Shown: positions 1 to 9,036 of the stretch, one piece after another | How the letters are laid out: each line of letters opens with the position of its first letter | How positions within the stretch are numbered: the stretch's first letter is position 1 | NCBI GenBank assembly: GCA_963204815.1 | Contig: CAUJHQ010000032.1 | Location: forward strand, 1 to 44,903 | Source of the DNA: Pseudomonadota bacterium | Lineage (GTDB): Bacteria > Pseudomonadota > Gammaproteobacteria > Burkholderiales > Burkholderiaceae_C | Reading direction: 5' to 3' | DNA: 44,903 nt | Notes under the pieces: generated by a model | Told to the model about the DNA's origin: nothing | Database searches by the model: none | Seen by the model: the letters and a program-made list of their open reading frames with translations, nothing else | Program-made: the position numbers and the translations under genes

Positions 1-1634
1 GTCGGGCTGGGCACCCAGGCGGTGTTGGCGCCGGCCTTCGGGTGGCCGATCTTCTGCTGCAGCATCGCCGCCATCAGGTCGGGCATGGCCCACATGCCCT
101 TGCCGATCTGCGCCTTGCCGCGCAGGCCGCATTCCAGGCCCACCAGCACGTTGCTGCGCTCGTAGGCGGCGATCCACTCGCTGGACTTCATGTCGCCCTT
201 GCGGCGCATCGGGCCGGCCCGCATGGCGGTGTGCATCTCGTCGCCGGTGCGGTCGAGGAAGCCGGTGTTGATGAACGCCACGCGGCTGGCCGCCGCGGCG
301 ATGCAGGCCTTGAGGTTCACGCTGGTGCGGCGCTCCTCGTCCATGATGCCGAGCTTGACGGTGCTGTCGGGCAGGCCGAGCATCTTCTCGACGCGCGCGA
401 ACAGCTCGCTGGCGAACGCCACTTCGGCCGGACCGTGCATCTTCGGCTTCACGATGTAGACCGAGCCGCGGCGCGAGTTGCGGATGCCGCCTTCGGTGTT
501 GCCCTTCAGGTCGTGCAGCGCGATCGTCGTCGTGATCACCGCGTCCATGATGCCTTCGGGGATCTCGCGGCCGTCGTCGCCCCAGAGGATGGCCGGGTTC
601 GTCATCAGGTGGCCGACGTTGCGCACGAAAAGCAGGCTGCGGCCGTGCAGCGCGACGTCCTCGCCGCGCGGGCCGGTGTAGAGGCGGTCGGGGTTGAGGC
701 CGCGCAGGAAGCTCTTGCCGCCCTTGGAGACCAGCTCGGTCAGCGTGCCCTTCAGGATGCCGAGCCAGTTGCCGTAGGCCAGCACCTTGTCCTCGGCGTC
801 GACCACCGCGACCGAGTCCTCGAGGTCGAGGATGGTCGACAGCGCCGATTCGAGCACGAGGTCGGCCACGCCGGCGGGGTCGGTCTTGCCGATCGGGTGC
901 GCGGCGTCGATGCGGATGTCCATGTGCAGGCCGTGGTGCGACAGCAGCACCGCCGACGGCGCACCCATCTCGCCCTGGAAGCCGACGAACTGCGCCGGGT
1001 TCTTCAGGCCGACGGTGTGGCCGTTCTTCAGCGTCACGGCGAGCTCGTTGTCGACGACGGCGTAGCGCGTCGAATCGAGGTGCGAGCCCTTCTTCAGCGG
1101 CACGCAGCGGTCGAGCACGTGGCGCGCGTACTCGATGACCTTGGCGCCGCGCTTCGGGTTGTAGCCGTGGCCCTTCTCGCAGCCGTCGGCCTCGGACAGC
1201 GCGTCGGTGCCGTAGAGCGCGTCGTACAGGCTGCCCCAGCGGGCGTTGGCGGCGTTCAGCGCGTAGCGTGCGTTCGTGATCGGCACCACCAGCTGCGGGC
1301 CGGCCTGCAGCGCGAGTTCGGCGTCGACGTTCTTCGTCGTCGCCTTCACCTTGGCCGGCACCGGCACGAGGTAGCCGATGTCCTGCAGGAACTTGCGGTA
1401 CTTCCGCATGTTCTTGATCGGGCCCGGGTTCGCCTTGTGCCAGGCGTCGAGCTCGGCCTGCAGGCGGTCGCGCTCGGCCAGCAGCGCGGCGTTCTTCGGC
1501 GCGAGGTCGGCGACGAGGGCGTCGAAGCCGGCCCAGAAGGCGTCGGCGCCGATGCCGGTGCCGGGCAGCACCTGGGTGTCGATGAAGTCGGCGAGGGCGG
1601 AGTCGACCTGCAGGCGGTGGCGTTGGGTGCGCAT
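1..1634 (-). CDS. glcB: Malate synthase G (3' end outside window)
   Basis: Condenses glyoxylate with acetyl-CoA to give malate in the cytoplasm. The first 544 codons are in the window, and the reading frame is still open at base 1; the family is about 725 residues, so the C-terminal quarter, including the expected catalytic Asp, lies outside. Seen here are the family segments [17 protein letters not shown] (contains the conserved active-site Arg), [17 protein letters not shown] (metal-ligand Glu region) and [18 protein letters not shown]. The ATG at 1634 begins [17 protein letters not shown], a normal MSG N-terminus. No clear ribosome-binding site precedes it. It starts 20 bases after the stop of the haloacid dehalogenase gene, so the two are probably cotranscribed, which would link glycolate/glyoxylate production to its use. 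Confidence 0.95.
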   Translation of the reverse strand, partial: MRTQRHRLQVDSALADFIDTQVLPGTGIGADAFWAGFDALVADLAPKNAALLAERDRLQAELDAWHKANPGPIKNMRKYRKFLQDIGYLVPVPAKVKATTKNVDAELALQAGPQLVVPITNARYALNAANARWGSLYDALYGTDALSEADGCEKGHGYNPKRGAKVIEYARHVLDRCVPLKKGSHLDSTRYAVVDNELAVTLKNGHTVGLKNPAQFVGFQGEMGAPSAVLLSHHGLHMDIRIDAAHPIGKTDPAGVADLVLESALSTILDLEDSVAVVDAEDKVLAYGNWLGILKGTLTELVSKGGKSFLRGLNPDRLYTGPRGEDVALHGRSLLFVRNVGHLMTNPAILWGDDGREIPEGIMDAVITTTIALHDLKGNTEGGIRNSRRGSVYIVKPKMHGPAEVAFASELFARVEKMLGLPDSTVKLGIMDEERRTSVNLKACIAAAASRVAFINTGFLDRTGDEMHTAMRAGPMRRKGDMKSSEWIAAYERSNVLVGLECGLRGKAQIGKGMWAMPDLMAAMLQQKIGHPKAGANTAWVPSP

Positions 1635-1654
1635 GGTGGTGTCGTGGGGTGGGG

Positions 1655-2323
1655 TCAGGCGAAGAAGGTCAGCACGTCGCGCAGGCTGGTGCCGGTGCGC
1701 GTGGGTTCGGTGTCGAGCTGTTCGAGCGGCGCGCCGGCGCGGTTCACCCACAGCGTGGTGTAGCCGAACCAGGTGGCGCCGATGGCGTCCCAGCCGTTGC
1801 TGGAGACGAAGAGGATGTCCTTTGCCGGCAGGCCGAACGCGGCCGGCCCCAGCGCGTAGGCGGCAGGATCGGTCTTGTACTTCTGCACGGCGTGCACGCT
1901 GATCACGTGCCGCAGCAGACCGCTGAAGCTGGCGCTCTTGACCGCCACGCCGAGCATCTCGGGGTCGCCGTTGCTCAGAATGCCGGCGGGCACGCCGCGG
2001 CGCTTCAGTTCGGCCAGCACGTCGCGGTTCTCGGGGAAGGCCGACAGGTGGCGGTACTGGTTCATCAGCCGGTCTTCGGCGGCGGGCGCGAGCTTCAGGC
2101 CGAGCCGCAGCGCGGCAAAGCGCAGGCCGGCGCGCGTGATCTCCCAGAACGGCCGGTAGCGGCCGCTCATCGAGGTCAGGCGCGTGTACTCGATCTGTTT
2201 GTCGCGCCAGAGCTGCGCCAGCCGTTCACCGTGGCCGGGGAACAGCTGCTCGGCCAGCATGCCGACGCTGTAGACGTCGAACAGCGTGCCGTAGGCGTCG
2301 AAGAGAACCGCTTTGGGAGCCAT
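1655..2323 (-). CDS. L-2-haloacid dehalogenase (HAD superfamily, type II)
   Basis: Predicted to hydrolyse L-2-haloalkanoic acids to D-2-hydroxy acids, e.g. chloroacetate to glycolate. The 222-residue protein has the HAD nucleophile D9 in [11 protein letters not shown]. It also carries T13, R40, S117-N118 (LSNGD), K150, Y156, S174, N176 and D179 (SSNGWD). These match the catalytic residues known for Pseudomonas L-DEX YL (D10, T14, R41, S118, K151, Y157, S175, N177, D180) at a constant offset of one, so a true dehalogenase is more likely than a generic HAD phosphatase. I chose the ATG at 2323; an upstream in-frame start at 2347 would add eight atypical residues. A TAGAGT (-10-like) at 2332-2337 lies 8 bases before the ATG, suggesting a near-leaderless transcript. 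glcB follows 20 bases downstream, and a LysR gene is divergent. Confidence 0.9.
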   Translation of the reverse strand: MAPKAVLFDAYGTLFDVYSVGMLAEQLFPGHGERLAQLWRDKQIEYTRLTSMSGRYRPFWEITRAGLRFAALRLGLKLAPAAEDRLMNQYRHLSAFPENRDVLAELKRRGVPAGILSNGDPEMLGVAVKSASFSGLLRHVISVHAVQKYKTDPAAYALGPAAFGLPAKDILFVSSNGWDAIGATWFGYTTLWVNRAGAPLEQLDTEPTRTGTSLRDVLTFFA

Positions 2324-2411
2324 CGCACGGCACTCTATTCGAACCACAGCCCGACATTAACTTCACGATCGGACATGGATTTGTGCTGATTTGATGCATA
2401 GTGCGACCTCC

Positions 2412-3353
2412 ATGGACCGGCTCAAGCAGATCGAGACCTTCGCCGCCGTGGCGACCAAGGGCAGCCTCACCGCGGCAGCGCGGGCCGAAGGGGTGGCGCC
2501 GGCGGTCATCGGCCGCCGCATCGACGCGCTCGAGGAACGCCTCGGGGTCAAGCTGCTCGTGCGCACCACGCGCAAGATCTCGCTCACCCACGAGGGCAGC
2601 GCCTTCCTCGAAGACGGGCAGCGCGTGCTGGCCGACCTGGCCAACGCCGAGGCGAGCGTCAGTGCCGGCGGCGTGAAAGCCAGCGGCCACTTGCGCATCA
2701 CCGCGCCGGCGGGCTTCGGGCGCCGTCACGTGGCGCCGCTGGTGCCGGGCTTCATCGCGCAGCACCCGGACGTGAGCCTGTCGCTGAACCTGAGCGACCG
2801 CGTCGTCGACATCGTCAACGAGGGCTACGACTGCGCCGTGCGCGTCGGCGACCTGCCCGATTCCAGCCTGGTGAGCGTGCGCCTGGCCGACAACCGCCGC
2901 CTGTGCGTGGCGACGCCGGCCTACCTGAAGCGCGCCGGCACGCCGAAGACGCCGGCCGAACTGTCGCAGCACCACTGCCTGACGCTGAGCTCCGACGCCA
3001 GCCAGACGCGCGGCTGGGCCTTCGTGGTGGACGGCGAGGTCACGCACCTGCGCCCGAGCGGGCGGCTGGACTGCAGCGACGGACAGGTGCTGCACGACTG
3101 GTGCCTGGGCGGTCTGGGCATCGCCTGGCGCAGCACCTGGGAGGTGGAGTCGGAGATCGCCGCAGGCCGCCTGGTGGCGGTGCTGGAGGACTTCGCGGCG
3201 CCGCCGAACGGCATCTACGCGGTGTTCCCGCAGCGCAAGCACCTGCCGTTGCGGGTGCGGCTGTGGATCGACTTCATCAAGCACAGCTACGGCGACCCCG
3301 GCTACTGGAGCCGGCCGGCCGCCGCGCCGGGCCAGGAGCCTCAGACAGGCTGA
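2412..3353 (+). CDS. LysR-family transcriptional regulator
   Basis: A 313-residue LysR-type regulator. An N-terminal winged helix-turn-helix (residues about 1-60, TKGSLTAAARAEGVAPAVIG then RRIDALEERLGVKLLVRTTR) is followed by a substrate-binding-like effector domain (about 90-295). The effector half resembles the subgroup with SGHLRITAPAGFGRRHVAP and DCAVRVGDLPDSSL segments. I chose the ATG at 2412 (MDRLKQIETFAAVA), the usual N-terminus of this subgroup; the ATG at 2391 would add seven residues. It is transcribed divergently from the haloacid dehalogenase/glcB pair with 88 bases between start codons, the classic arrangement for a LysR regulator of its neighbours. Control of haloacid/glyoxylate use is inferred from position only. 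The inducer is unknown. Confidence 0.93.
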   Translation: MDRLKQIETFAAVATKGSLTAAARAEGVAPAVIGRRIDALEERLGVKLLVRTTRKISLTHEGSAFLEDGQRVLADLANAEASVSAGGVKASGHLRITAPAGFGRRHVAPLVPGFIAQHPDVSLSLNLSDRVVDIVNEGYDCAVRVGDLPDSSLVSVRLADNRRLCVATPAYLKRAGTPKTPAELSQHHCLTLSSDASQTRGWAFVVDGEVTHLRPSGRLDCSDGQVLHDWCLGGLGIAWRSTWEVESEIAAGRLVAVLEDFAAPPNGIYAVFPQRKHLPLRVRLWIDFIKHSYGDPGYWSRPAAAPGQEPQTG

Positions 3354-3366
3354 GGCCGCACGGCCT
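3353..3366. terminator. Short GC hairpin between convergent genes
   Basis: AGGCCG, a CA loop and CGGCCT form a perfect 6-bp stem between the converging LysR and PsiF genes, starting in the LysR stop codon. No T-run follows on either strand, so intrinsic termination is weakly supported. Confidence 0.25.
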
Positions 3367-3375
3367 GAAGCGCTC

Positions 3376-3648
3376 TCACTTCGAGAGGCATTCCTTCATG
3401 AAGGCCTTGCGCTCGTCACCCTTCTTGCCGGTGGCGTCCTTGTTGCAGGCCTTCATCTTGTCCTGCTGGGTGGCCTTCTTGGCCGACAGGCATTCCTTCA
3501 TGAACGCCTTGCGCTCGTCGCCCTTCTTCTCGCCCGCGTCCTTGTTGCAGGTGGCCATCTTGCTTTGCTGCGCGGTCGGCTCGGCGGCGTAGGCGCTGCC
3601 CGCCACCAGGCCCAGGGACAACAGGGTCGCGCTGATCAGGTTCTTCAT
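3376..3648 (-). CDS. PsiF-repeat exported protein
   Basis: A 90-residue protein with a signal peptide (about residues 1-21, ending GSAYA) followed by two nearly identical PsiF repeats. Each repeat has the pattern K-M-x-x-CNKDA-x-x-KKGDERKAFMKECLS. Each carries two Cys (CNKD and KECLS), which could pair in the periplasm. E. coli PsiF is a phosphate-starvation-inducible protein of unknown function, and no function should be assigned here beyond the family. The start is supported by a good ribosome-binding site (AGGAGAA) 7 bases upstream of the ATG. The repeat is also visible in DNA (roughly 3390-3466 and 3492-3568), consistent with recent internal duplication. No phosphate genes are nearby. Confidence 0.85.
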   Translation of the reverse strand: MKNLISATLLSLGLVAGSAYAAEPTAQQSKMATCNKDAGEKKGDERKAFMKECLSAKKATQQDKMKACNKDATGKKGDERKAFMKECLSK

Positions 3649-3794
3649 TCGGCTTCTCCTCGTGTGGTCATGAATGACGGGCTCCCGCCCGCCGCGATTG
3701 CACCAGAGCGGAGACATCGCCGCAAGCCGCGACGCGCGCCGAAGGTGTGCGCCTACAACGCGCCAATGCGCGCCGCGGACGACCCGGCGGCGAA

Positions 3795-5153
3795 TCAGAG
3801 GATCCGGCGCGGGTGGGCCAGCGTTTCGTGGGCCGCGTGCAGGCGCCGCACCAGCACCTTGATGAAGGCGGCGTCGAAGAGCTGCCGGGTGTTGATCGAC
3901 AGCTGCTGCAGCGTTTCCGGCGTGAACGAGACGCTGGTCACCGGCTCCGCCACCAGGATGTCGGTGCTGTGCGTGCGCAGGTCGGGGCTGGGCGCGAGGT
4001 AGGCCATTTCGCCCACCGAGCTGCCGGCGCCGAGCTGGGCGACGCGCGCGCCGTCGCGGTAGACGTCGACCTGGCCGCTGGCGATGATGTGGAAGGTGTT
4101 GCCCTCCTGCCCGCGCCGGTACAGCGCGTGGCCGTACGGGAAGCGCTGCCACTTCGCGCGGTGCACCACCTCCCAGAGCTCGACATCGCCGAAGCCGATG
4201 AAGAACTCCAGCTGGCGCAGCAGGTTGAAGCGCTCGGAGTCCAGCACCCGCTGCTGCGGGCCGCGCGGCACCTCGCGCTCGGAGACCAGCGCCGACAGGC
4301 CGCGCGCGAAGACGTCCCAGGTGGTCGGGCGGTCGTCGCGCTTCTTCGCCAGCGCGCTCATCACCAGCGCCTCCAGGCGCGGCGAGACGCCCTCGCGCAG
4401 GCTCGCCAGCGGCGGCGGCGTGGCGGTGAAGATCTGGTTCATGATCGCCGGCTGCTGCACGGCGTCGAAGGGCGGCCGGCCGGCGATCAGGTGGTAGAGC
4501 ACCGCCGCCAGTGAGTAGATGTCGGCCCGCGAATCGACCGTGTCGCCGTCGAGCTGCTCGGGCGACATGTACGCCAGCGAGCCGACGCGGTACACCTGCG
4601 TGCGCTCGGCGTCGATCGCGAAGACGCTGCCGAAGTCGGTGATCTTGACGTCGACCACCTGCTCGCCGTCGAGCACGGCGAGGATGTTCGCCGGCTTCAC
4701 GTCGCGGTGGATCAGGCCCTGGCGGAACATGTAGTCCAGCGCCATCGCGCACTTGAAGCCGATTTCGACCACCTGCTCCAGCGGCAGCAGCGCGTCGGCG
4801 CGGCAGAAGCGGCGCAGCGTCGGGCCGGGCACGTACTCCATCACCAGGTAGGGCGCCGGCGCGTCGAACACGGCGTCGAAGATGCGCACCACGTTCGGGT
4901 GCTGCAGGCGGCCGACGAGCGCCGCCTCGGCGGCGAAGAAATGCTGCTGGAAGTGGTTCTCGCGCGAGTCGGCGAGCAGTCCGGTGCGCACGCGCTTGAT
5001 GGCGACGTTCTGGTTGCGAAACTCGTCGCGCGCCAGGAAGACCTCGCTGGTCGCGCCCTCGCCCAGCTTGGACAGCACGCGGTACTTGCCGATCTGGTCG
5101 GGCAGTTGCGGTTCCGGCAGGCGCGTGGGGGCGGAGGTGGGCAGGGCGGACAT
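3795..5153 (-). CDS. Ser/Thr protein kinase fused to a cyclic-nucleotide-binding domain
   Basis: A 452-residue soluble protein. Residues 24-290 are a Hanks-type kinase: Gly loop GEGATSEVF (31-39), ATP-binding K53, catalytic [10 protein letters not shown] (149-158), metal-binding DFG (173-175), an APE-like SPE (197-199) and [14 protein letters not shown] in the substrate lobe. All catalytic residues are present, so it should be active. Residues about 311-430 form a cNMP-binding/Crp-like beta-barrel with GEM (381-383) and R393-T394, near the spacing of the phosphate-binding Glu and Arg in CAP, so ligand binding is plausible. There is no membrane segment. The ATG at 5153 starts [19 protein letters not shown] just before the kinase fold. 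It is divergent from argS with 142 bases between starts. Substrates are unknown; direct control of kinase activity by cAMP or c-di-GMP is inference. Confidence 0.9.
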   Translation of the reverse strand: MSALPTSAPTRLPEPQLPDQIGKYRVLSKLGEGATSEVFLARDEFRNQNVAIKRVRTGLLADSRENHFQQHFFAAEAALVGRLQHPNVVRIFDAVFDAPAPYLVMEYVPGPTLRRFCRADALLPLEQVVEIGFKCAMALDYMFRQGLIHRDVKPANILAVLDGEQVVDVKITDFGSVFAIDAERTQVYRVGSLAYMSPEQLDGDTVDSRADIYSLAAVLYHLIAGRPPFDAVQQPAIMNQIFTATPPPLASLREGVSPRLEALVMSALAKKRDDRPTTWDVFARGLSALVSEREVPRGPQQRVLDSERFNLLRQLEFFIGFGDVELWEVVHRAKWQRFPYGHALYRRGQEGNTFHIIASGQVDVYRDGARVAQLGAGSSVGEMAYLAPSPDLRTHSTDILVAEPVTSVSFTPETLQQLSINTRQLFDAAFIKVLVRRLHAAHETLAHPRRIL

Positions 5154-5295
5154 GGTGCGACGTCGTGGCCAGGCACCACGCACGGGGCATGTTGCCACGC
5201 CGGGCCGGCGCCGATGCACGGAGATGGACGGCAAAGTGGTGACGATTCGCGTGCGCGGCGCGGCCGGCGCAGGGCGAAAAGTAGAATCGCCGCCC

Positions 5296-7005
5296 ATGAT
5301 CCAAGCCAAGCAGGAGCTGCTGCAGGCGCTGGCGGCGGCCCTGGGCGAACTGGCCCCCGGCTCGGCACCCGCGGCGGCCTTCGAATCGCCCAAGCAGGCC
5401 GCCCACGGCGACCTCGCCATCACGGCCGCAATGGGCCTGGCGCGCGGCCTGAAGAAGAACCCGCGCGAACTGGCGCAGGCGCTGGTCGATGCGTTGAACC
5501 GCCAGCCGGCCGTGCAGCGCTGGGTGCAGGCGCTGGAAATCGCCGGCCCCGGCTTCATCAACCTGCGCCTGGCGCCGGCCGCCAAGCAGGCCATCGTCGC
5601 CGAGGTGCTGGGCGCGGGCGACGCCTTCGGCCGCAAGCCCGCCACGGGCGAGCGCGTGATGGTGGAGTTCGTCTCCGCCAACCCCACCGGCCCGCTGCAC
5701 GTGGGCCACGGCCGCAACGCCGCGCTCGGCGACGCCATCAGCAACCTGCTGCAGACGCAAGGCGCCGAGGTGCTGCGCGAGTTCTATTACAACGACGCCG
5801 GCGTGCAGATCCAGACCCTGGGCACGAGCACGCAGTGCCGCGTCAAGGGCCTGAAGCCGGGCGACGCGGGCTGGCCCGAGCAGGCCTACAACGGTGACTA
5901 CATCGCCGACATCGCGGCCGACTTCCTGGCGAAGAAGACCGTGAAGGCCGACGACCGCGAGTTCACCGCCAGCGGCGACCCCGAAGACCTGCCCGGCATC
6001 GCGAAGTTCGCGGTGGCCTACCTGCGCCACGAGCAGGACCTGGACCTGCGTGCTTTCGGCGTCAGGTTCGATCACTACTACCTCGAGAGCAGCCTGTACA
6101 CCGACGGCCGCGTCGAGGACACCGTCAAGCGCCTCGTCGCCGCCGGCAAGACCTTCGAAGAGGGCGGCGCGCTCTGGCTGCGCACCACGGAGTACGGCGA
6201 TGACAAGGACCGCGTGATGCGCAAGTCCGACGGCACGTACACCTACTTCGTGCCCGACGTCGCCTACCACGTGGCCAAGTTCGAGCGCGGCTACGCCAAG
6301 GTCATCAACGTGCAGGGCACCGACCACCACGGCACGGTGGCGCGCGTGCGCGCCGGCCTGCAGGCGGTGGGCCTGGGCATCCCGGCCGGCTTCCCCGACT
6401 ACTGCCTCTACAAGATGATCACGGTCATGAAGGGCGGCCAGGAGGTGAAGATCTCCAAGCGTGCCGGCAGCTACGTGACGCTGCGCGACCTGATCGACTG
6501 GACCAGCCGCGACGCGGTGCGCTTCTTCCTCATCAGCCGCAAGAGCGACACCGAGTTCACCTTCGACGTCGACCTCGCGCTGAAGGCGAACGACGAGAAC
6601 CCGGTCTTCTACGTGCAGTACGCGCATGCGCGCATCTGCTCGGTGCTGGCTCAGTACGCCGGCGTGCGCGACTTCGCGGCCGCCGACCTGTCGCGCCTGA
6701 CCGCGCCCAGCGAAGCGGCGCTGATGCTCAAGCTGGCCGAGTTCCCGGCCATGCTGGAGCGCGCCGCCGCCGAGCTGGCGCCGCACGACGTCACCTTCTA
6801 CCTGCGCGACCTGGCGGCGGCGTTCCACACGTACTACGCGGCCGAACGCTTCCTCGTCGATGACGCGCCGCTGGCGCGCGCGCGCATGGCGCTGCTGGCG
6901 GCGACCGCCCAGGTACTCAAGAACGCGCTCGCCGTGCTCGGCGTGAGCGCCCCCGAATCGATGTCGCGCGAGGCCCCGGCCGCCGCGGCGGAGGCACAAG
7001 CATGA
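5296..7005 (+). CDS. argS: Arginyl-tRNA synthetase
   Basis: Class I synthetase that charges tRNA-Arg. The 569 residues match the family's usual length. The N-terminal tRNA-recognition (Add-1) domain spans about 1-115. The HIGH signature appears as [15 protein letters not shown] and the KMSKS-equivalent as [17 protein letters not shown]. The C-terminal DALR anticodon-binding domain occupies the last ~120 residues ([14 protein letters not shown] onward). No ribosome-binding site is visible. A TAGAAT hexamer at 5282-5287 sits 8 bases before the ATG, so the mRNA may be near-leaderless. The stop overlaps the start of the downstream SPOR gene (ATGA), showing translational coupling. Confidence 0.98.
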   Translation: MIQAKQELLQALAAALGELAPGSAPAAAFESPKQAAHGDLAITAAMGLARGLKKNPRELAQALVDALNRQPAVQRWVQALEIAGPGFINLRLAPAAKQAIVAEVLGAGDAFGRKPATGERVMVEFVSANPTGPLHVGHGRNAALGDAISNLLQTQGAEVLREFYYNDAGVQIQTLGTSTQCRVKGLKPGDAGWPEQAYNGDYIADIAADFLAKKTVKADDREFTASGDPEDLPGIAKFAVAYLRHEQDLDLRAFGVRFDHYYLESSLYTDGRVEDTVKRLVAAGKTFEEGGALWLRTTEYGDDKDRVMRKSDGTYTYFVPDVAYHVAKFERGYAKVINVQGTDHHGTVARVRAGLQAVGLGIPAGFPDYCLYKMITVMKGGQEVKISKRAGSYVTLRDLIDWTSRDAVRFFLISRKSDTEFTFDVDLALKANDENPVFYVQYAHARICSVLAQYAGVRDFAAADLSRLTAPSEAALMLKLAEFPAMLERAAAELAPHDVTFYLRDLAAAFHTYYAAERFLVDDAPLARARMALLAATAQVLKNALAVLGVSAPESMSREAPAAAAEAQA

Positions 7006-7598
7006 TGTCGCAACGCGGCGGCTTCGCCATCGGGCTCGTCGTCGGCCTGCTGATCGGCCTGGCGCTCGCGCTCGGCGTGGCGCTCTACATCACGAAGGCG
7101 CCGGTGCCCTTCGTCAACAAGGTGCCGCAGCGCACCGCCGAGCAGGACAACGCCGAGGCCGAGCGCAACAAGAACTGGGACCCGAACGCGCCGCTGGCCG
7201 GCAAGCCCGGCGCCAGGCCGGCCGCGCCCGCCGCCGCCTCGGCCGCGGCCCCTGCGGCCACGCCCGCGCTGCCGCCGGCGCCGGCCACCGCCACCAAGCC
7301 CGGCCGCGACCCGGCGGCGATTCTTTCCGGCGCGCCGTCCACCGCGGCCACGGCAGAGCCGTTTGTCTACTTCGTGCAGGTCGGCGCCTTCACGCGTTCC
7401 GAAGACGCCGAACAGCAGCGTGCCCGCATCGCGATGCTGGGCTACGAGGCGAAGGTGACGGAACGCGAGCAGTCCGGCCGCACGGTCTTCCGAGTGAGGG
7501 CGGGGCCGTACGAATCGCGCGACGCCGCCGACGGCGCGCAGGTGCGCCTGCAGGAAGCCGGCGTCGAAGCGCGGCTGGTGCGGGTGGAACGGCCCTGA
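7002..7598 (+). CDS. SPOR-domain inner-membrane protein (FtsN-like)
   Basis: A 198-residue protein with a short cytoplasmic N-terminus, one membrane helix (about residues 8-30, [19 protein letters not shown]) and an Ala/Pro-rich periplasmic linker (about 60-115). A C-terminal SPOR domain (about 120-197) starts [24 protein letters not shown] domains bind denuded septal peptidoglycan, so a role at the division septum is likely. The architecture is that of FtsN, but without its other conserved segments I do not assign the symbol. It overlaps the argS stop by four bases and precedes dsbA. Confidence 0.9.
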   Translation: MMSQRGGFAIGLVVGLLIGLALALGVALYITKAPVPFVNKVPQRTAEQDNAEAERNKNWDPNAPLAGKPGARPAAPAAASAAAPAATPALPPAPATATKPGRDPAAILSGAPSTAATAEPFVYFVQVGAFTRSEDAEQQRARIAMLGYEAKVTEREQSGRTVFRVRAGPYESRDAADGAQVRLQEAGVEARLVRVERP

Positions 7599-7668
7599 AG
7601 CCGGCAGGAACTCGAACCCCCGGGCAGACTCCACCGGAGCCCCGAAGACAACACTCGAAAGGATTTCC

Positions 7669-8316
7669 ATGAAGCGGCGCGATTTCTCGATCCAACTGGC
7701 GGGCGCAGGCCTCGGCGTGGCGCTGGCCGGTACGGCGCGCGCCCAGGGCGGCCCGGTCGAGGGCCAGCAGTACGTGCGGCTGGGCACGGCGGCGCCGGTC
7801 ACGCTGCCGGCCGGCAAGAAGGTCGAGGTCGTCGAGTTCTTCTGGTACGAGTGCCCGCACTGCAACGCCTTCGAGCCGCTGCTCGACGGCTGGGCCAAGC
7901 GCCTGCCCGACGACGTGGCCTTCCGCCGCGTGCCGGTCGGCTTCACCGCGCGCCACGTCGCGGCCCAGAAGCTCTTCTACACGCTCGAGGCGATGGGCAA
8001 ACTCGAGGCGCTGCACCGCAAGGTCTTCGCGGCCATCCACGTGCAGAACCAGCGCCTGATCAGCGAGAGCGACATGGTCGCGTTCGTCAGCGCCAGCGGC
8101 GTCGACGGCGCCAAGTTCAGCGAGACGTTCCGCTCGTTCGACGTCGCCACCAAGTCGAGCAAGGCCAAGCAGCTGACCGACGCCTACAAGATCGACGGCG
8201 TGCCGGCGCTCGGCATCCAGGGCCGCTTCTTCACGTCGGGCGCGCTCGCCGGCAGCCATGAGCGCGCGCTGGCGGTGGCCGACTTCCTGATCCAGCGCTC
8301 GCGCAGCGGCGCCTGA
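7669..8316 (+). CDS. dsbA: Periplasmic thiol:disulfide interchange protein DsbA
   Basis: A 215-residue DsbA-type oxidase that introduces disulfides into exported proteins. The N-terminus (MKRRDFSIQLAGAGLG..., cleavage near GTARAQ) looks like a signal peptide with Tat-like character. The thioredoxin-fold active site is C62-P-H-C65, the classic DsbA dipeptide, and the cis-Pro loop is GVPAL. An AAAGGA ribosome-binding site precedes the ATG. The argS-SPOR-dsbA order suggests one operon, although a 70-base gap follows the SPOR gene. Confidence 0.93.
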   Translation: MKRRDFSIQLAGAGLGVALAGTARAQGGPVEGQQYVRLGTAAPVTLPAGKKVEVVEFFWYECPHCNAFEPLLDGWAKRLPDDVAFRRVPVGFTARHVAAQKLFYTLEAMGKLEALHRKVFAAIHVQNQRLISESDMVAFVSASGVDGAKFSETFRSFDVATKSSKAKQLTDAYKIDGVPALGIQGRFFTSGALAGSHERALAVADFLIQRSRSGA

Positions 8317-8361
8317 TCTTTCCCGCGGGGCACACGCGGCGGGCGCCGCCTGTGCAAAACC

Positions 8362-8413
8362 CGTGCCGCGCGGCACGAAACTGTGGCTAGAATGGCCTGC
8401 AAGTTTCGTGCCG
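8362..8413 (+). promoter_or_regulatory. Nested inverted repeats upstream of lptA
   Basis: Three related blocks are visible. CGTGCCGCGCGGCACG (8362-8377) is a perfect 16-base palindrome. Its right half, extended as CGGCACGAAAC (8371-8381), is perfectly complementary to GTTTCGTGCCG (8403-8413), which ends 5 bases before the lptA ATG. The middle block can thus pair with either flank. A TAGAAT (-10-like) lies inside the loop at 8388-8393. It could be a protein operator around a promoter or, if transcribed from upstream, two mutually exclusive hairpins controlling lptA translation. No ribosome-binding site is visible for lptA. Confidence 0.5.
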
Positions 8414-8418
8414 TTTGT

Positions 8419-9036
8419 ATGCCCACTCGTCTGACACCCGCCTTACGCACCCTTGCGGCCGTGCTCGTGCTCGGCGCCGCCGCGCCCGCGCTGCACGCCG
8501 AGAAGGCCGACCGCACCAAGCCGATGGTCGTCGAGGCCGACCGCCCCGGCACCGTCGACCTGCAACGCCAGGTCGTCGTGTTCAACGGCAACGTCACGAT
8601 CTCGCAGGGCACGATGGTGATCCGCGCCGAGCGCGTCGAGCTGCGCGAGATGGCCGACGGCTACCGCGCCGCCACCGCGATCGGCAGCGCCGCCAAGCCG
8701 GCCAGCTACCGCCAGAAGCGCGACGGCGTCGACGAGACGGTGGAAGGCGCCGCCGAGCGCATCGAATTCGACGGCCGCGCCGAGACGCTGCGCTTCGTCG
8801 GCAACGGCGCGGTGCGCCGGCTGCGCGGCAGCACGGTGGCCGACGAGATCGCCGGCAACCTGATCACCTGGGATGCGCGCGCCGAGGTCTTCAGCGTCGA
8901 AGGCGGCGCGGCGACGCCGGCCAACCCCGGCGGCCGCGTGCGTGCCGTGCTGACCCCGCGCGAGGCCGCCTCGGCGCCGCCGGCGCCGCCGACCCCGCTG
9001 CAGCCCAGCCGCGCCCTCGGCGGAGAGCGGCGCTGA
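8419..9036 (+). CDS. lptA: Lipopolysaccharide transport periplasmic protein LptA
   Basis: A 205-residue protein with a signal peptide (about 1-27, ending ALHA) and one OstA/LptA beta-jellyroll domain: [20 protein letters not shown], then [20 protein letters not shown]. LptA forms the periplasmic bridge carrying LPS from the inner-membrane LptBFG complex to LptD. The ATG at 8419 gives a proper signal peptide; an in-frame ATG at 8392 would add nine residues. The C-terminal tail is Ala/Pro-rich. It overlaps lptB by one base (TGATG). LptC, usually encoded just upstream of lptA, is not here; dsbA occupies that place. Confidence 0.92.
   Translation: MPTRLTPALRTLAAVLVLGAAAPALHAEKADRTKPMVVEADRPGTVDLQRQVVVFNGNVTISQGTMVIRAERVELREMADGYRAATAIGSAAKPASYRQKRDGVDETVEGAAERIEFDGRAETLRFVGNGAVRRLRGSTVADEIAGNLITWDARAEVFSVEGGAATPANPGGRVRAVLTPREAASAPPAPPTPLQPSRALGGERR

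Noticed and set aside
42..1763. 573-codon open frame on the plus strand
   Set aside because: It is antisense to malate synthase G, whose motifs are unambiguous; its product is low-complexity His/Ala/Val/Arg.
3376..6999. Very long open frame on the minus strand across the kinase and argS regions
   Set aside because: Only its last 90 codons (PsiF protein) are real. The rest is antisense to argS or out of frame in the kinase, with Arg/Ala/His-rich composition typical of shadow frames in high-GC DNA.
7600..7625. GGGGGTTCGAGTTCC on the minus strand, resembling a tRNA T-arm
   Set aside because: The stem does not pair properly and no acceptor, D or anticodon arm can be built around it.
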